Source: Cinclus cinclus | Taxonomy: Eukaryota; Chordata; Aves; Passeriformes; Cinclidae | DNA: 64,000 nucleotides | Direction: 5' to 3' | Assembly (NCBI RefSeq): GCF_963662255.1 | Contig: NC_085059.1 | Coordinates: 10,635,234 to 10,699,233, forward strand | Part shown: positions 39,301 to 46,895 of the stretch, piece after piece | Position numbering within the stretch: the stretch's first letter is position 1 | How the letters are laid out: every line of letters begins with the position of its first letter | Position numbers and translations under genes: made by a program | Notes under the pieces: model-generated | What the model was told of the DNA's origin: nothing | Databases searched by the model: none | What the model saw: only the letters and a program-made list of their open reading frames with translations

Positions 39301-42300
39301 CACTGGAATTGGTTGATTTGTCAATTATCTGTTTAGCCAAGTAATTTATCTATGATTTCAAAAACGGCAAGTGCATGGATTACTGCTGGCAGAACTGGGC
39401 AGATGACAACATCGGCTGCTCCAGGAGCAGAACAAGCAAGTTCAAATGATTAAATGCATTCAGCTCCTCTACTTACACCTAATGACCAATTATTTTTTAA
39501 TCCCAGGCAAGGGGTAGGTCAACTGTGACAGAACTACACAGAACTACAGCACTCACTGATGTGGTTACAAGCACAACACTGAAAACAGCCAAGTGAGTTA
39601 TTCCATCCTGTTCTTGAGCAATGGCTGCTGGTCAAAAGAAATGTTGTCACTGGACTAAAAGCAACAGGGAACCCCCTTTCCCACAGAGGGAAAACACAGC
39701 ACCCAGTATTAGCCTGCTCAACCAACAGCTGTCAGCTACCAGAAATTGAATTAAGTCTTTAAACCACTTTCTATCAAGTCATTAAGGATCTCAAAGCAGA
39801 TCTTTTGGATCATTTCCTACCCTTATAAATATCCCTAGAAGGAGTAGCCGTTAATGATGTGATGTCCTACATCTAGAGTTAGATCACTGTAACACTGGGT
39901 ATAAAACAAACTACATCTCCCCCACAGAGCATAGCCTGGGGCTACAACTCTCTCCCTAGCACTGTGCTGACAACACACCGGGGTATGACCCTCCAGGGCT
40001 GTGTGCCCCAAAACCAGCTGAGCAAACTCCAGCCCAGCTAATATGGGTACTCCTGAATATACAAGAAGAAATAGGGGATATAGTACACCTAACTTTTCAT
40101 GTGACTGCATGAAAGATGTCCTAAGCACGCCCTTCTGGATTTGCATTTATCTTTAATACTAAGGAGCACAACACCCCACCCAGAGCCCTGGCCTCCCCAG
40201 GGCAGAGTTTAGCATCAGCAGCTCAGCAGGGCAATCAAATCTTTACCCCTTGCCACTTAAGACTGACCAAGTCACAGAGGGAAGTGACTTGTTTTCGGGA
40301 AAAAAAAGACCAGTGCTTAATGCAATGAACCTATTTGAGACAGCTGCAAGAGATAGACTGAATATACCATCAGCACCTGCACAGACAGCCACCTCACAGG
40401 CACTAATGCCAAAGTAAACCCTTGTGAGCAAGGCAAGTTCCATCCCAAAGCAGGACAGGGTCGTTGTCATGTCCCATGCTATCAAATCCATATATTATCA
40501 TTTATCTCTTGACAATATTATCACAAGACACTTTTGTGGACCACCTTCAGTTTTGCTCCCTGCCCAACGCCTCCCTGCCCTGCACCACTGTGCCTCTTCC
40601 TCAGCTCACCCTGGCAGCTCCTCTGAATATTTCCAGCCTCCAGCACCCAGAACTGAACGTGGGTGGCCTTGGATGCCTCAAATCCCAAACTCAAGCTATT
40701 TCCCAACATAACCAATCCAGGTAAGATGCTTGCAGAACTGTGCAGCCCAAACACCTTGTGACATGTAATGGCCCTTTGGGCCAAGTAGTGGGATGCAGCA
40801 ATTCCACATCCCCTCAGGCAGCCTAGCACACCCAGAACATGCTGACATCTTGGGCCCACAGCTGGATATGGGATTCTGAGAGTGTGGTCCTGTCACATGG
40901 CAGAATTTCTCCTTTTCCAAAGAGGTTTGTGATTTAATGGCACTTTAGTGTAAAACAAATAAAAATGAAATTAAAGAAGAAATGCAACTGAAGGAAGCAA
41001 AAGTCAACCAAAAGCCTCCACAATCAGCAAGAGTCTCCCTCCTGTTGTGAGCCAGGCCAGGCAAAGTGGATGGAGGTTCTCATTCCTGGAGACAGGAAGC
41101 CCCCAGCCCCCTTGCCCATATTTCAAGCCAGAAAGAATAGATTTCCTAGACAATTACAGAATAAAAGGGAATATGGCAGCCATGATCAGTCCTCTGCACA
41201 GCAGCAGGGTTGCAGAGACCACCACCAAGCAAAGCCCAGGCTCTGCAAGGAGCCCTCCAGCAGCTGCCTCCTGCATCCCCATGGCCCGAAGCTGTAGCAG
41301 AAGATAATTCTTCCCCAGCTTTAACATTTTCAGGTACTATTTGCAAACCAAGTGGGATCTTTTCTTGGGTTTTAGAGACTAGAGCTCAAGCAAAAGCACT
41401 CTACATTTATATTTACATCCTAGTACAGCACATCAGAGCATCAGCCCCCTCTTCAGTGGGAGGAAAATTTTAAAACGATCCAATTTAAAAGGCTGCCAAA
41501 TGGAATAACATCCTACATCTGCTTCTTGAGTTACAACTCCTAGTGATCCACAGCAAGACTGTCCTGAGGAAAATCACCCTCCTCATACCTCCCGAGTTTG
41601 CTGAATCAGAAAGACTTAGGTTTTTCTTGTTTCATATTAACCCAGTTTTTCTTTTTTTTCAAAGTAATAGGAAACTGGCTACCTCCACTAAGTTCAGATG
41701 TTCATTTCCACAACAAGAGCATTTCTACAATTGCCAGAAAGTGGATCCCATGTTACCAAGGAAGAACCAGAACTCTCCATGTCCAAGAGGTTCAGGCTGA
41801 ACCCCAAAAGAAACGTGCCACCTCTCACAGCACAGCCCCCCAGGTTGCACAGCCAGCCCCACCTGTGCCACCCTGGCCTTCCCTCTCCTCCATCCATCTC
41901 CTCCTGTTACTCCTCCAAAACAGCCCTCACTGAGGAGCACTAGGAAAGGGGCAGTCCAAAGTAAAAACGGAAACAAAGCCATGGGACAGACATGTTTGAA
42001 CTCAAAGAAACTAAATCTCCTTAAAACATGCTCTCTTCCATAATTCTTTCTTTGAAACTATGAATGTGTTTTCTCTTTTCTGTCACGGCAAACAGCTTGT
42101 GTGCATTATAACAGTATTTTTAGGTTACAGCTCCTTTCAAACGCACTCAGTGTTTGTTCCAGAAATTCAGCAGCCCAGGGGAGCTCGGCAATCCTACAAA
42201 GCCCGACATGCCGAGAAAGCAAAGCAGCTTAGGGCACCCAGCCCTTTCCCGGGGCAGCCGGGCGGCGATGGCGGGAGTGTGCCCAGCTCACACACAGCAC

Positions 42301-42981
42301 CTCATCCATCACACAGCCCATCACGCCACCTCGTCGCCACCCTTCCCGCACGGGGGATGGTTTGTTTTCACATACATCTACGCACAAAGCCTATTTCAAG
42401 CTATCTGCGGCATCTGAGCAAAGAATATTCCAGAATGCACATTAGTGAGGTCAAACACAAGTGTGAGTACACTTGCACAGTAATTATTACCAGCCCACAG
42501 AGACTCCAGAACACTGCAGCCTGCACGGAAAAACTTCTTGCTGACTTAACTCATGCCTTCTTTAAAAATCCCAACAGCCTATGAACTCAGTCCAGGGCAC
42601 GAATCCAAACCCTGCGAACATTAAAAACTTTGAAAGCAGATCCTTACGAATTAACATCCAAAAAAATAAAGCATGAAGAACGCTGCAATACTGGGAAAAG
42701 CAGCTGGAACAGCGTAAAGCTCAGAGGGGAACACTTATTTGAGTGTATTTGGTGCATATAGAATAATTTGGAGTTCAAAAAAGCCCAAGCGCCGCTACCC
42801 CCTGGGCCCGGGTAAAGCCCGCCGACTCCGGGTACCGCCCGCCACACCGCCCATCACCTGAGGAGGGCCCCTCTCCCTCCGAGCTCACCCTGGAGATGGT
42901 CAGCGGGGCGCTGAAATCTTTACCGCCCACCAAACGAAACCCCCACGGCGAAGGGCCACGCAGGACCACCGAATGGGACAT
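187..42981 (-). CDS. PDLIM4: PDLIM4 (RIL) PDZ and LIM domain protein 4, whole seven-exon coding span
   Basis: Seven coding exons on the minus strand join in phase: 42981-42889, 31437-31286, 22894-22810, 9466-9288, 5288-5131, 1408-1288, 391-187. They total 993 nt, giving 330 residues plus TAA. Domain order is an N-terminal PDZ (residues 1-82, carboxylate-binding loop PWGF at 12-15, helix B His62), a variable linker (83-170), a DUF4749-type region around VESDVYKML (186-194) and [12 protein letters not shown] (206-217), and one LIM domain (255-305) with ligands C255, C258, H275, C278, C281, C284, C302 and H305. Family knowledge: ALP-subfamily PDZ-LIM proteins bind alpha-actinin and tune actin stress fibres, and PDLIM4 was also described as RIL. 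The opening [15 protein letters not shown] and closing YPNAKVELV match PDLIM4 rather than PDLIM1 or PDLIM3. All introns are GT-AG and no frameshift or stop was found, so the gene looks intact. Confidence 0.97.
392..1287 (-). other. PDLIM4: PDLIM4 intron 6
   Basis: A GT-AG intron of 896 bp. Apart from a short CAAA-rich run near 938-950 and an A-run at 1153-1170, nothing is recognised in it. Confidence 0.9.
1288..1408 (-). CDS. PDLIM4: PDLIM4 coding exon 6 (first LIM zinc ligands)
   Basis: 121 nt complete Gly223 and encode residues 224-262 plus two bases of Val263. The Ser/Pro/Lys-rich stretch ends in [12 protein letters not shown], giving LIM ligands C255 and C258. The acceptor is TTCTTGACAG|GTGAAA and the donor is ATTGT|GTAAGT, a near-consensus site. 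The intron splits the LIM domain after GIV, as in paralogues. Confidence 0.95.
1409..5130 (-). other. PDLIM4: PDLIM4 intron 5
   Basis: A 3.7-kb GT-AG intron. It contains a C22 homopolymer at 1704-1725 and T-rich stretches near 1460-1505. I recognise no transposon tail in it. A 160-codon minus-strand open frame at 2098-2580 has no recognisable domain and is treated as chance. Confidence 0.9.
1704..1732. repeat. C22-A7 homopolymer tract
   Basis: There are 22 consecutive C followed directly by seven A on the plus strand, i.e. T7-G22 in the PDLIM4 transcript sense. Such a run is prone to slippage and to assembly error. Confidence 0.9.
5131..5288 (-). CDS. PDLIM4: PDLIM4 coding exon 5 (DUF4749-type region)
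   Basis: 158 nt complete Ser170 and encode residues 171-222 plus one base of Gly223. The strongest blocks are [16 protein letters not shown] and [16 protein letters not shown], both hallmarks of the conserved segment before the LIM domain in PDLIM1-4. Family knowledge links this region to alpha-actinin binding in ALP-type proteins. The acceptor is TTTAAACCAG|CATTGA and the donor is GAATG|GTAAGG. Confidence 0.96.
6238..6274. repeat. (GAAA)n purine tract
   Basis: An imperfect run of AAAG/GAAA units, all purine except one C; simple-sequence repeat. Confidence 0.8.
6540..7898 (+). mobile_element. ERV LTR (ERVL-like, passerine type), sense on the plus strand
   Basis: About 1.36 kb resembling an LTR family I know from passerine genomes. 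Promoter elements are visible: CCAAT at 6642-6646 and 6681-6685, and a TATA-like ATATTTAAG at 6716-6724. The distal part runs AATAATAAGTTTACTTTATA at about 7713-7732, then CCTGTTTTGCCC, and ends TTTGGCCAGC...CATGACA at 7898. That R-U5 block aligns with the minus strand of the LTR at 61298-62324, which supports the orientation and the right boundary. The left boundary is uncertain: TGTTAATTTGGCAC at 6540 is my best guess, and no clean target-site duplication was found. No retroviral coding region adjoins it, so it is probably a solo LTR. It is antisense to PDLIM4. Confidence 0.8.
8567..8818 (-). mobile_element. CR1 LINE 3' fragment
   Basis: On the plus strand this reads as the reverse complement of a CR1 tail: CATGGAATTGTTTAGGTTAG, then CCAAGATCATCAAG, ACCATGTCCCCAAG, a GGCAGCCTGCGCCAGGGCTT block, and AAATTTTTGCTAATATCCAA. 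It is 5'-truncated and same-subfamily in appearance to the copy at 27062-27290. Confidence 0.85.
9095..9195 (+). mobile_element. CR1 LINE 3'-end fragment (degraded)
   Basis: The core GATGATCTTGAAGGTCTTTC followed by CAACTGAACTGAGTCTAAGATTCCAT-type sequence matches the last ~60 nt of CR1 (GATGATCTT...AGGTC...CAACC...GATTC). It is short and diverged. Confidence 0.55.
9288..9466 (-). CDS. PDLIM4: PDLIM4 coding exon 4 (variable linker)
   Basis: 179 nt encode residues 111-169 plus two bases of Ser170, starting [14 protein letters not shown] and ending [11 protein letters not shown]. It is rich in Ser, Gly, Pro and Met with no recognised fold, as in the family. The acceptor is CTCTTCCAG|GACAGT after a strong pyrimidine tract and the donor is CACAG|GTATGA. 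The human exon aligns weakly except for a shared NNSSE/NGSSE and a Q(L/M)S-L-H segment, so assignment rests on position, phase and those two blocks. Confidence 0.92.
13780..14659 (+). mobile_element. ERV LTR, second family, sense on the plus strand
   Basis: Canonical ends TGTCAGAGAC at 13780 and CTGGATCGTAACA ending 14659 bound about 880 bp. A TATA-like TATAAAAGC lies near 13847. A CT-rich stretch at 14431-14500 precedes a poly(A)-type ATTAAATAAAAATATATC at about 14502-14519, then a GTTTTGTGGCCCC block. This order, U3 then CT-rich then AATAAA then T-rich, is typical of bird ERV LTRs. The flanks AACAC (left) and AACAT (right) differ by one base and could be a decayed 5-bp target-site duplication. 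No internal retroviral sequence is attached. Confidence 0.7.
14885..15177 (+). mobile_element. CR1 LINE 3' fragment
   Basis: A nearly complete CR1 3' region: GGACAAGGGGGAATGGCTTC, TCAGGAAGAAATTCTTCCCT, GTGGTGAGGCCCTGGCAC, GAAGTGTTCAGGTTGGATGG, CCTGATCTAGTGGAAGGTGT, and the terminal AACCCAAACCATTCTGTGAT followed by TCTG. It is 5'-truncated like most CR1 copies. Confidence 0.93.
16314..16372. repeat. A/C low-complexity tract
   Basis: CAAA-, CAA- and CCCCCAAAAA-type units on the plus strand, containing no G or T. Confidence 0.85.
17763..17826. repeat. (TA)n microsatellite with a tandem duplication
   Basis: AT-only dinucleotide runs interrupted by a TAGTGAATATATATA...ACTAT block that occurs twice about 25 bp apart, starting at 17758 and near 17783. 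It ends in a pure (TA) run at about 17805-17826. Confidence 0.9.
20544..20608. repeat. A-rich low-complexity tract with C runs
   Basis: Long A runs alternate with CCC, CCCCCC and CAAAA units on the plus strand. Confidence 0.85.
22176..22270. repeat. A-rich (CAAA)n low-complexity tract
   Basis: ACCAACCAAAC, CAAACAAACAAAAC and AAAGAAAGAAAAA units; simple-sequence DNA. Confidence 0.8.
22810..22894 (-). CDS. PDLIM4: PDLIM4 coding exon 3 (linker start)
   Basis: 85 nt: one base completes Arg82, then residues 83-110 ([14 protein letters not shown]...). It is too short for an ORF scan and was found by matching the expected linker between PDZ and DUF4749. The acceptor is CACTGCAG|AGCTGAAG (a second AG two bases on would put the frame into TGA). 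The donor is CCACAG|GTATGG, phase 0. The [13 protein letters not shown] stretch resembles the WSP...G-K motif that follows the PDZ in PDLIM1 and PDLIM3. Confidence 0.93.
22957..23095. repeat. A-rich low-complexity tract
   Basis: CCCCCCAAACAAACAAAAC followed by A-runs broken by G and C units, lying within 140 bp of the exon 3 acceptor on the upstream (intron 2) side. Confidence 0.8.
27062..27290 (-). mobile_element. CR1 LINE 3' fragment
   Basis: Reverse complement of a CR1 tail: AGACCATCAAGCCCCACTGT, CACTAAACCACGTCCCCAAG, GTGAAGAAATTCTCCCTAAC. The order and the unusual CCACGTCCCCAAG block are shared with the copy at 8567-8818. Confidence 0.85.
30764..30882. repeat. A/C-rich low-complexity tract
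   Basis: AAACCAAACAAACCAAACAA-like units, CACACACAAAAA and long A runs on the plus strand. Confidence 0.8.
31286..31437 (-). CDS. PDLIM4: PDLIM4 coding exon 2 (rest of PDZ domain)
   Basis: 152 nt encode residues 32-81 plus two bases of Arg82. Recognisable segments are [19 protein letters not shown] and [11 protein letters not shown]; His62 is the helix B residue that contacts the ligand in class I PDZ domains. The acceptor ends TTTTCCCCAG after an unusually long T-rich tract. The donor is AACAG|GTTGGT, a weaker site than the others (T at +3, G at +4, but G at +5). The length of 152 nt fits my recollection of the human exon. Confidence 0.96.
31985..32096 (+). mobile_element. CR1 LINE 3'-end fragment
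   Basis: AACATGGTTTAGTGGTAGCC, GGATCTTTAAGATCCTTTCC and a terminal GATTCCATGAGTCTATTCT match the last ~110 nt of a CR1 subfamily. A related fragment occurs at 34075-34185. Confidence 0.8.
32797..32945 (-). mobile_element. CR1 LINE 3'-end fragment
   Basis: Reverse-complement CR1: ATAATTCTACAATGGCTTGT, GGAAGGGACCTTAAAGACAA, AGCACCTTCCACCCAGGTTG, CCATCCAATCTGCCCTTCAA. Confidence 0.88.
34075..34185 (+). mobile_element. CR1 LINE 3'-end fragment
   Basis: GGACATGGTTTACTGGTGAC, GGTTAACAGCTGTACTCCAT and a terminal GCATTCTGTGATTGTATGAG; same subfamily look as 31985-32096. Confidence 0.8.
35424..35690 (-). mobile_element. CR1 LINE 3' fragment
   Basis: Reverse complement of a well-preserved CR1 end: CACAGAATCACAGAATGGTT, GCTGGAAGGGACC, AGACCAGGGTGCTCCAAGCC, TTGAACACTTCCAGGGATTG, CAGCCACAGCTTCTCTG and TTTCTTCCTCATATCTAATC. 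Confidence 0.93.
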
Positions 42982-43075
42982 AGCGGCGGTGAGGCTCTCC
43001 CAACAAGTCTCACTCGCGATCACCGGCGGCAGCTCCTAAAGGAGCGATCCCGCCTCCCTGGCACGCCCCGCCCGC
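42770..43075 (-). promoter_or_regulatory. PDLIM4: PDLIM4 CpG-rich promoter and 5' UTR region
   Basis: GC content and CpG density rise sharply around the first coding exon compared with the AT-rich flanks. A GC-box-like GCCCCGCCC lies at 43065-43073, followed by an inverted GCCCGC/GCGGGC pair near 43070-43083. No TATA box is seen upstream of the ATG, which suits a dispersed CpG-type promoter. The transcription start cannot be fixed by sequence. The block continues upstream into the G/C minisatellite. Confidence 0.7.
42889..42981 (-). CDS. PDLIM4: PDLIM4 coding exon 1 (start codon, PDZ beta-A/beta-B)
   Basis: This exon encodes residues 1-31, from [15 protein letters not shown] to PLTISR, including the PWGF carboxylate-binding loop of the PDZ domain. 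ATG is at 42981-42979 with G at -3. Open frame continues upstream to 43023 but without another ATG, and the human protein starts at the same place. The donor reads AGG|GTGAGC (intron begins 42888), phase 0. The exon sits inside a CpG-rich region, as expected for a promoter-proximal exon. Confidence 0.96.
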
Positions 43076-43352
43076 AGGGCGGGCCGGGAAGGAGGGACCG
43101 GGCCGGGAAAGGAGGGACCGGGCCGGGCCGGGCCGGGCCGAGAAAGAGGGACCGGGCCGGGAAAGAGAGATAGAGCCGAGCCGGAAAAGAGGGACCGGAC
43201 CGGGCCGGGAAAGAGAGACCGGGCCGAGCCGGAAAAGAGGGACCGAACCGGGCCGGGCCGGGCCGAGAAAGAGGGACCGGGCCGGGAAAGAGAGATAGGG
43301 CCGAGCCGGAAAAGAGGGACCGGACCGGACCGGGCCGGGCCGGGAAGGAGGG
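43076..43352. repeat. G/C-rich minisatellite upstream of PDLIM4
   Basis: About 275 bp are built from imperfect units of roughly 15-25 bp combining CCGGGCCGGG, AAAGAGGGA and CCGAGCCGG. A higher-order copy is visible: the block beginning GAGAAAGAGGGACC at 43140 recurs at 43265 with the same downstream order of variants, giving a superunit of about 125 bp. The plus strand is purine/G-rich with many GGG runs. The block lies 95-370 bp upstream of the PDLIM4 ATG. Its minus-strand frame is open (RPSFPAR-like repeats), but that follows from the repeat composition. Confidence 0.9.
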
Positions 43353-43699
43353 ACAGACCCGTTCCGGGGTCGTTGGGGGACCTTTGGCGCGGGTTTCCCC
43401 CGTAGCCTTTTGTAAGTGCGGTTTGGAGCCGCTGCTTGCAGTGATAAAGTTGCAGTACTTTACGTAGTAGTAAAGCATACGTTTGGTGTGCTCAAAGTCC
43501 CCCTCAACTGCAGTTTCGTCCTCTACAGTAGGAGGAAAATGATGCAATAGGTCAGCAAACGTTGGTTATGTTTTATTCATTACGGTAAGTCTCCTGAATG
43601 AGGAAAAAGAAATTCAAGAAAATAATGGGATTTGGTTTAAAGCATTTTGTGACTCTTTCACAGTCATCACCTGAGCAAAGGATAAACTTCCAAGAAAAT
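43353..43699. other. Intergenic sequence upstream of the PDLIM4 minisatellite
   Basis: Roughly 350 bp between the G/C repeat and a CR1 copy, grading from GC-rich to AT-rich. No gene recognised. Confidence 0.6.
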
Positions 43700-44125
43700 A
43701 ATCACAGAATGGTTTTGTTTGGGATGAACCTGAAATGTCATCTCAATCCAACCCTCTGCTGTGGGCAGGGACACCTTCCACTGTCCCGGGATGCTCCAAG
43801 CCCCATTCAACCTGCCTTGAACACTTCTAGGGATGGGACAGCCACAGCTTCTCTGGGCAACCTGTGCCAGGGCCTCACTACCCTCACAGGGAGGAATTTC
43901 TTCATAATGTCTAATCTACCTCTGCCCTCTGTCAGTTTGAAGCCATTCCCCCTTGTTCTGTCTCTTCAGGTCCAAATCCCTCTCCAGCTCTCTTGGAGCC
44001 CCTTTAGGCACTGGAAGAGGCTCTTAGTTGTCCCCAGAGCCTTCTCCAGGCTGAATGTTCCCAGGTGTCTCAGTCTGTCCCCACAGCAGAGGTGGTCCAG
44101 CCCTCAGAGCATCTTCATGGCCGTT
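43700..44125 (-). mobile_element. CR1 LINE 3' fragment (longer copy)
   Basis: Reverse-complement CR1 over about 425 bp: ATCACAGAATGGTTTTGTTT, CAGCCACAGCTTCTCTGGGC, TGTGCCAGGGCCTCACTACC, GCCATTCCCCCTTGTTCTGT, CCTTCTCCAGGCTGAATG and CCCTCAGAGCATCTTCATGG. The 207-codon plus-strand open frame across it is antisense CR1, not a gene. Confidence 0.93.
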
Positions 44126-44868
44126 GTACCCCAATATTTCTGTGTCCTTGCAGGGGTCTCTGGAGCAGTACCTAGAACTGCAGAGGATCTCAGTTTCCTG
44201 GTGGTACAGCTGGATCAGTGACTGTTTGAGCACCATGGTGATGTCCATGCTGCCAGTGAGTGTTTAATGGGATGCTTTGCAGGTACAGAGTGGTGGGTTG
44301 GAGGTGGGGGGGGCAGTAAGCAGAGTTGCTCAGCATGTCCCCCAGAAGCTGAGAAAAAAATTCTCAAAATATCTGTAAAATTTCCTTTTCTTCCTGGAAA
44401 AGGCAGAATATCCCAGTTGAAAAAAAGGACCTAACAAAGGATTCATTGTTTAAAAAGTCCAGTTTTGTTAAGCACTTTCACATGGCCTGGTTCCTGCAAA
44501 TTTGATTTATGTGCCATTTGCTGCAAAGGCTCTTTGCTCATGACATGGGAAGGGTTGTGTGACTGGCTCATTGCTGTGCCCATTTGCTTGGCTTTAATCT
44601 GGGACAGGGGTCAGAGCTGTGACTTTAAAATAGGCTCCTGAGCTGTCCTGCAGCTTTGGGATATAGCAGCATGAGTACAGTCTACATGCTGTGTCACAAA
44701 CCTGAAACATAGTAAACTTGGTTTGCTTTGTTAGAAAGGTGCCTGCAGAGGAGGTCCAGCTGCAGCCAATACCAGCAGAGCTTTCCCTTACTCTTTGTTC
44801 CTCACAAGTACCTGCCTTCACCAACAGAGGCTACACAGTCTGACTTTTGTCTGGGGGATGAATCATAC

Positions 44869-45051
44869 CTCCTTATTCCTGCATGATATCACCCAGCTTG
44901 CAGAAGCCTGGGAGTAGGCTGCTCTGAAGTTTCCTCGCTTGTCATGGAAAATCCTCCCATCCAAACAGTAAAATTCCTCTCGCAGAGACCTGGAGGACTG
45001 TTTGATATCCCACCTCTCCCGCTCTTGCTGTTCAGCAATGAAGAGGATTCT
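44869..45051 (-). CDS. Unidentified candidate coding exon (61 codons)
   Basis: I do not recognise the gene. On the minus strand, TAACTCTGTCCTTCAG provides a good 3' splice context. An open 183-nt segment follows, from RILFIAEQQERERWD through EEFYCLDGRIFHDKRGNF to SCRNKE, and then GAG|GTATGA gives a plausible donor. Phase is 0 at both ends. The product is charged, soluble-looking and contains no repeat sequence; its RERWD...FHDKRGNFR...AYSQA pattern looks like a conserved protein rather than translated intergenic DNA. Alternatively it is a terminal exon, because reading on gives Val-stop at 44866-44864, with ATTAAA on the minus strand near 44598. No partner exon was found, so a relic of a lost gene is also possible. 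It lies 1.9 kb upstream of the PDLIM4 ATG. Confidence 0.5.
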
Positions 45052-45955
45052 CTGAAGGACAGAGTTAAAAATGTGCACAAATGCAGTGTGTCAGCAATGG
45101 CATCTCCTTTCTCTTAGGAGAGAAAACAAAAAATTCTTTCTATGAAAGGCACTAAGTTTACTGGAAAGTAGCAACAATAAACCAAAGATATGGGGGGGGG
45201 GAAAAAAAAAGAAAAGAAATATAAAAAACCCTAGAGTTCTGTAGAGTCAGACATTTCCCACTGTCATTCACTGGAGCTCCATTCCCTAGGTGGGTTCTGA
45301 ACTGCATACTGCTGTGAAGGGCAGCTCTGCTGTGCAGCAGAGCCTCAGGGGTTCAAAGTAATTTGCTGGCAGAGGCAACAGATGATCAAAACGCAGAAAT
45401 CTCCTCTATTAGAGTGTTCATTTCAAAAGAAGACAGGAAACTGCTGGCTCTGAGGCACTTTCTCTTCAAGGCTTTTTGAATGCTCAGCCCAGATCACTCT
45501 TCATAGAGCTGTCTTAATCTAAAACAACCCAAGTAAAACAAAATTAGCCAAATTGATACAAATTTGTGGGTGTGTTTATTCCAAATGAGACTGTATTTCA
45601 GAATACACTACACTGTGTGAAGTAGAGACAGTTTGAATAAAACTATATGCATTTGAATTGCTCCGGATGGGAAGTGTTCACTTGCAGAGCAGCTCTCAGG
45701 ATTCAGAACTGTATCAGGAACTAATTTTGCACCCCTCTGTCATAGACATTTTTCCTCAGGATGCAGGGAATGAGAACATTTGCTAAAGAGGTCCATGGTT
45801 CATATGTGCCCCATATTCTCTCAGCTGCTCACATGCCTTTTCACATTGTTCTTCCTTTGAGCAAAGCAAACACGACTCTACAGTCTACAAAGGACCCAGT
45901 CAGTCCTAACTTCAAGCATCTAAAGTGGGCTGATAAATTTCTGGTTTTGTATTTG
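45052..45955. other. Intergenic sequence
   Basis: About 900 bp with a G9-A11 purine run near 45192-45211 and nothing else recognised. It could be an intron if the neighbouring candidate exon is real. Confidence 0.5.
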
Positions 45956-46062
45956 ATAGAATCATAGAATCACAGAATAATTTAGGTTGGGTGGGACCTC
46001 AAAGATCAACTTATTCCAACCCCCACTTACAGGGACACATTCTTCTAGAACAGGTTGCTCAG
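45956..46062 (-). mobile_element. CR1 LINE 3'-end fragment
   Basis: GATAGAATCATAGAATCACA, then AGGTTGGGTGGGACCTCAAA and TTCTAGAACAGGTTGCTCA: reverse complement of the CR1 terminus with its repeated ATTCTATGATTC-type ending. Confidence 0.92.
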
Positions 46063-46754
46063 TGAGAATTCTTCAATTCTATTTTAGGTCATTTCCACAA
46101 ACTAATTGGAATTCTACTTCAGAGAAATTAATGGGACCAACAGCAGCTGAACCTTGCTGTGGCAGCAAGCCTCAACACCCATCTGAAATACACTATTGCC
46201 AATGTGCCCATTCTTCAGCTAAGTGCTGAAAGCTCTAACAAAGACCACACATAATTCAAAGGGAGGTCAAACAGGTTCATGAATTCAATCTCATCACTCC
46301 GGTCACTTTATCTTGCCCTTCCCTGATATTTTCCTTGATATTTGTTTCCAGGATTTTTCCACCCCAAAGCCTTATCACCTCTTTATTTCTTTTTCTGACT
46401 ATTCCATTTAGGCTCTACTTCACCACCGGTGACACTCTCAGTTTCCTTCCTTTGTTATAACAGACCAACTGGGTAAACTAAAGATCTTTGTGTCCCATTT
46501 TGAATGAACATTCACATTTTCCATCTGCCACCCTCCCAATATTTAGCAGAGATCTGTGTTTATCTGAGAGTCCTGATAATGACCCTTCAATGCTTTTTTT
46601 TTCAACATCTGTCCATATGAGAGTGATTTAAAGCATCATTATGGCTTCTTAGTTCTTCTACAGGTCAGGAGATTTTCTTGCTTGTACAAATTGTCATCAG
46701 GGCTCTGGCTGTTTCTGCTTAGAGCCATTTCAGTGGCTGAAGTTAGTCATGAGT

Positions 46755-46895
46755 TATCCATTCCTGGAAGTATTCAACACCAGGTGGGAAAGGTCTTAGA
46801 GCAACCTGGTCTGATGAAAGATGTCCCTGCCCATGGCAGGGGATTGGAATGAGCTTTAAGATCCCTTCCAACCCAAATTCTGTGGTTCTATGATT
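46755..46895 (+). mobile_element. CR1 LINE 3'-end fragment
   Basis: CCATTCCTGGAAGTATTCAA, GAGCAACCTGGTCTGATGAA, GATGTCCCTGCCCATGGCAG and TTCTGTGGTTCTATGA at the end. Confidence 0.92.

Larger units (their letters stand above)
31438..42888 (-). other. PDLIM4: PDLIM4 intron 1
   Basis: An 11.5-kb GT-AG intron. It contains four CR1 tails (31985, 32797, 34075, 35424) and a 40-nt T-rich run (minus strand) abutting the exon 2 acceptor. The CpG-rich region extends into its first part (42.2-42.9 kb). From about 35.7 to 42.2 kb I recognise no element. Confidence 0.9.

Noticed and set aside
40560..40700. CR1-like block (TCCAGCCTCCAGCACCCAGA near 40635)
   Set aside because: Only a short resemblance to an upstream CR1 segment, with no terminal repeat or neighbouring CR1 sequence to support it.
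42982..43023. Possible N-terminal extension of PDLIM4 upstream of 42981
   Set aside because: The frame is open but has no upstream ATG, and the family starts at the M-x-H-S-V position.
43020..43547. 175-codon minus-strand frame rich in Arg-Pro-Ser-Phe-Pro-Ala repeats
   Set aside because: It is simply a translation of the G/C minisatellite upstream of the PDLIM4 promoter.
43598..44221. 207-codon plus-strand open frame, the longest in the window
   Set aside because: It runs antisense through a CR1 3' fragment; CR1 tails commonly leave such frames and the same peptide pattern recurs at 59348-59890.
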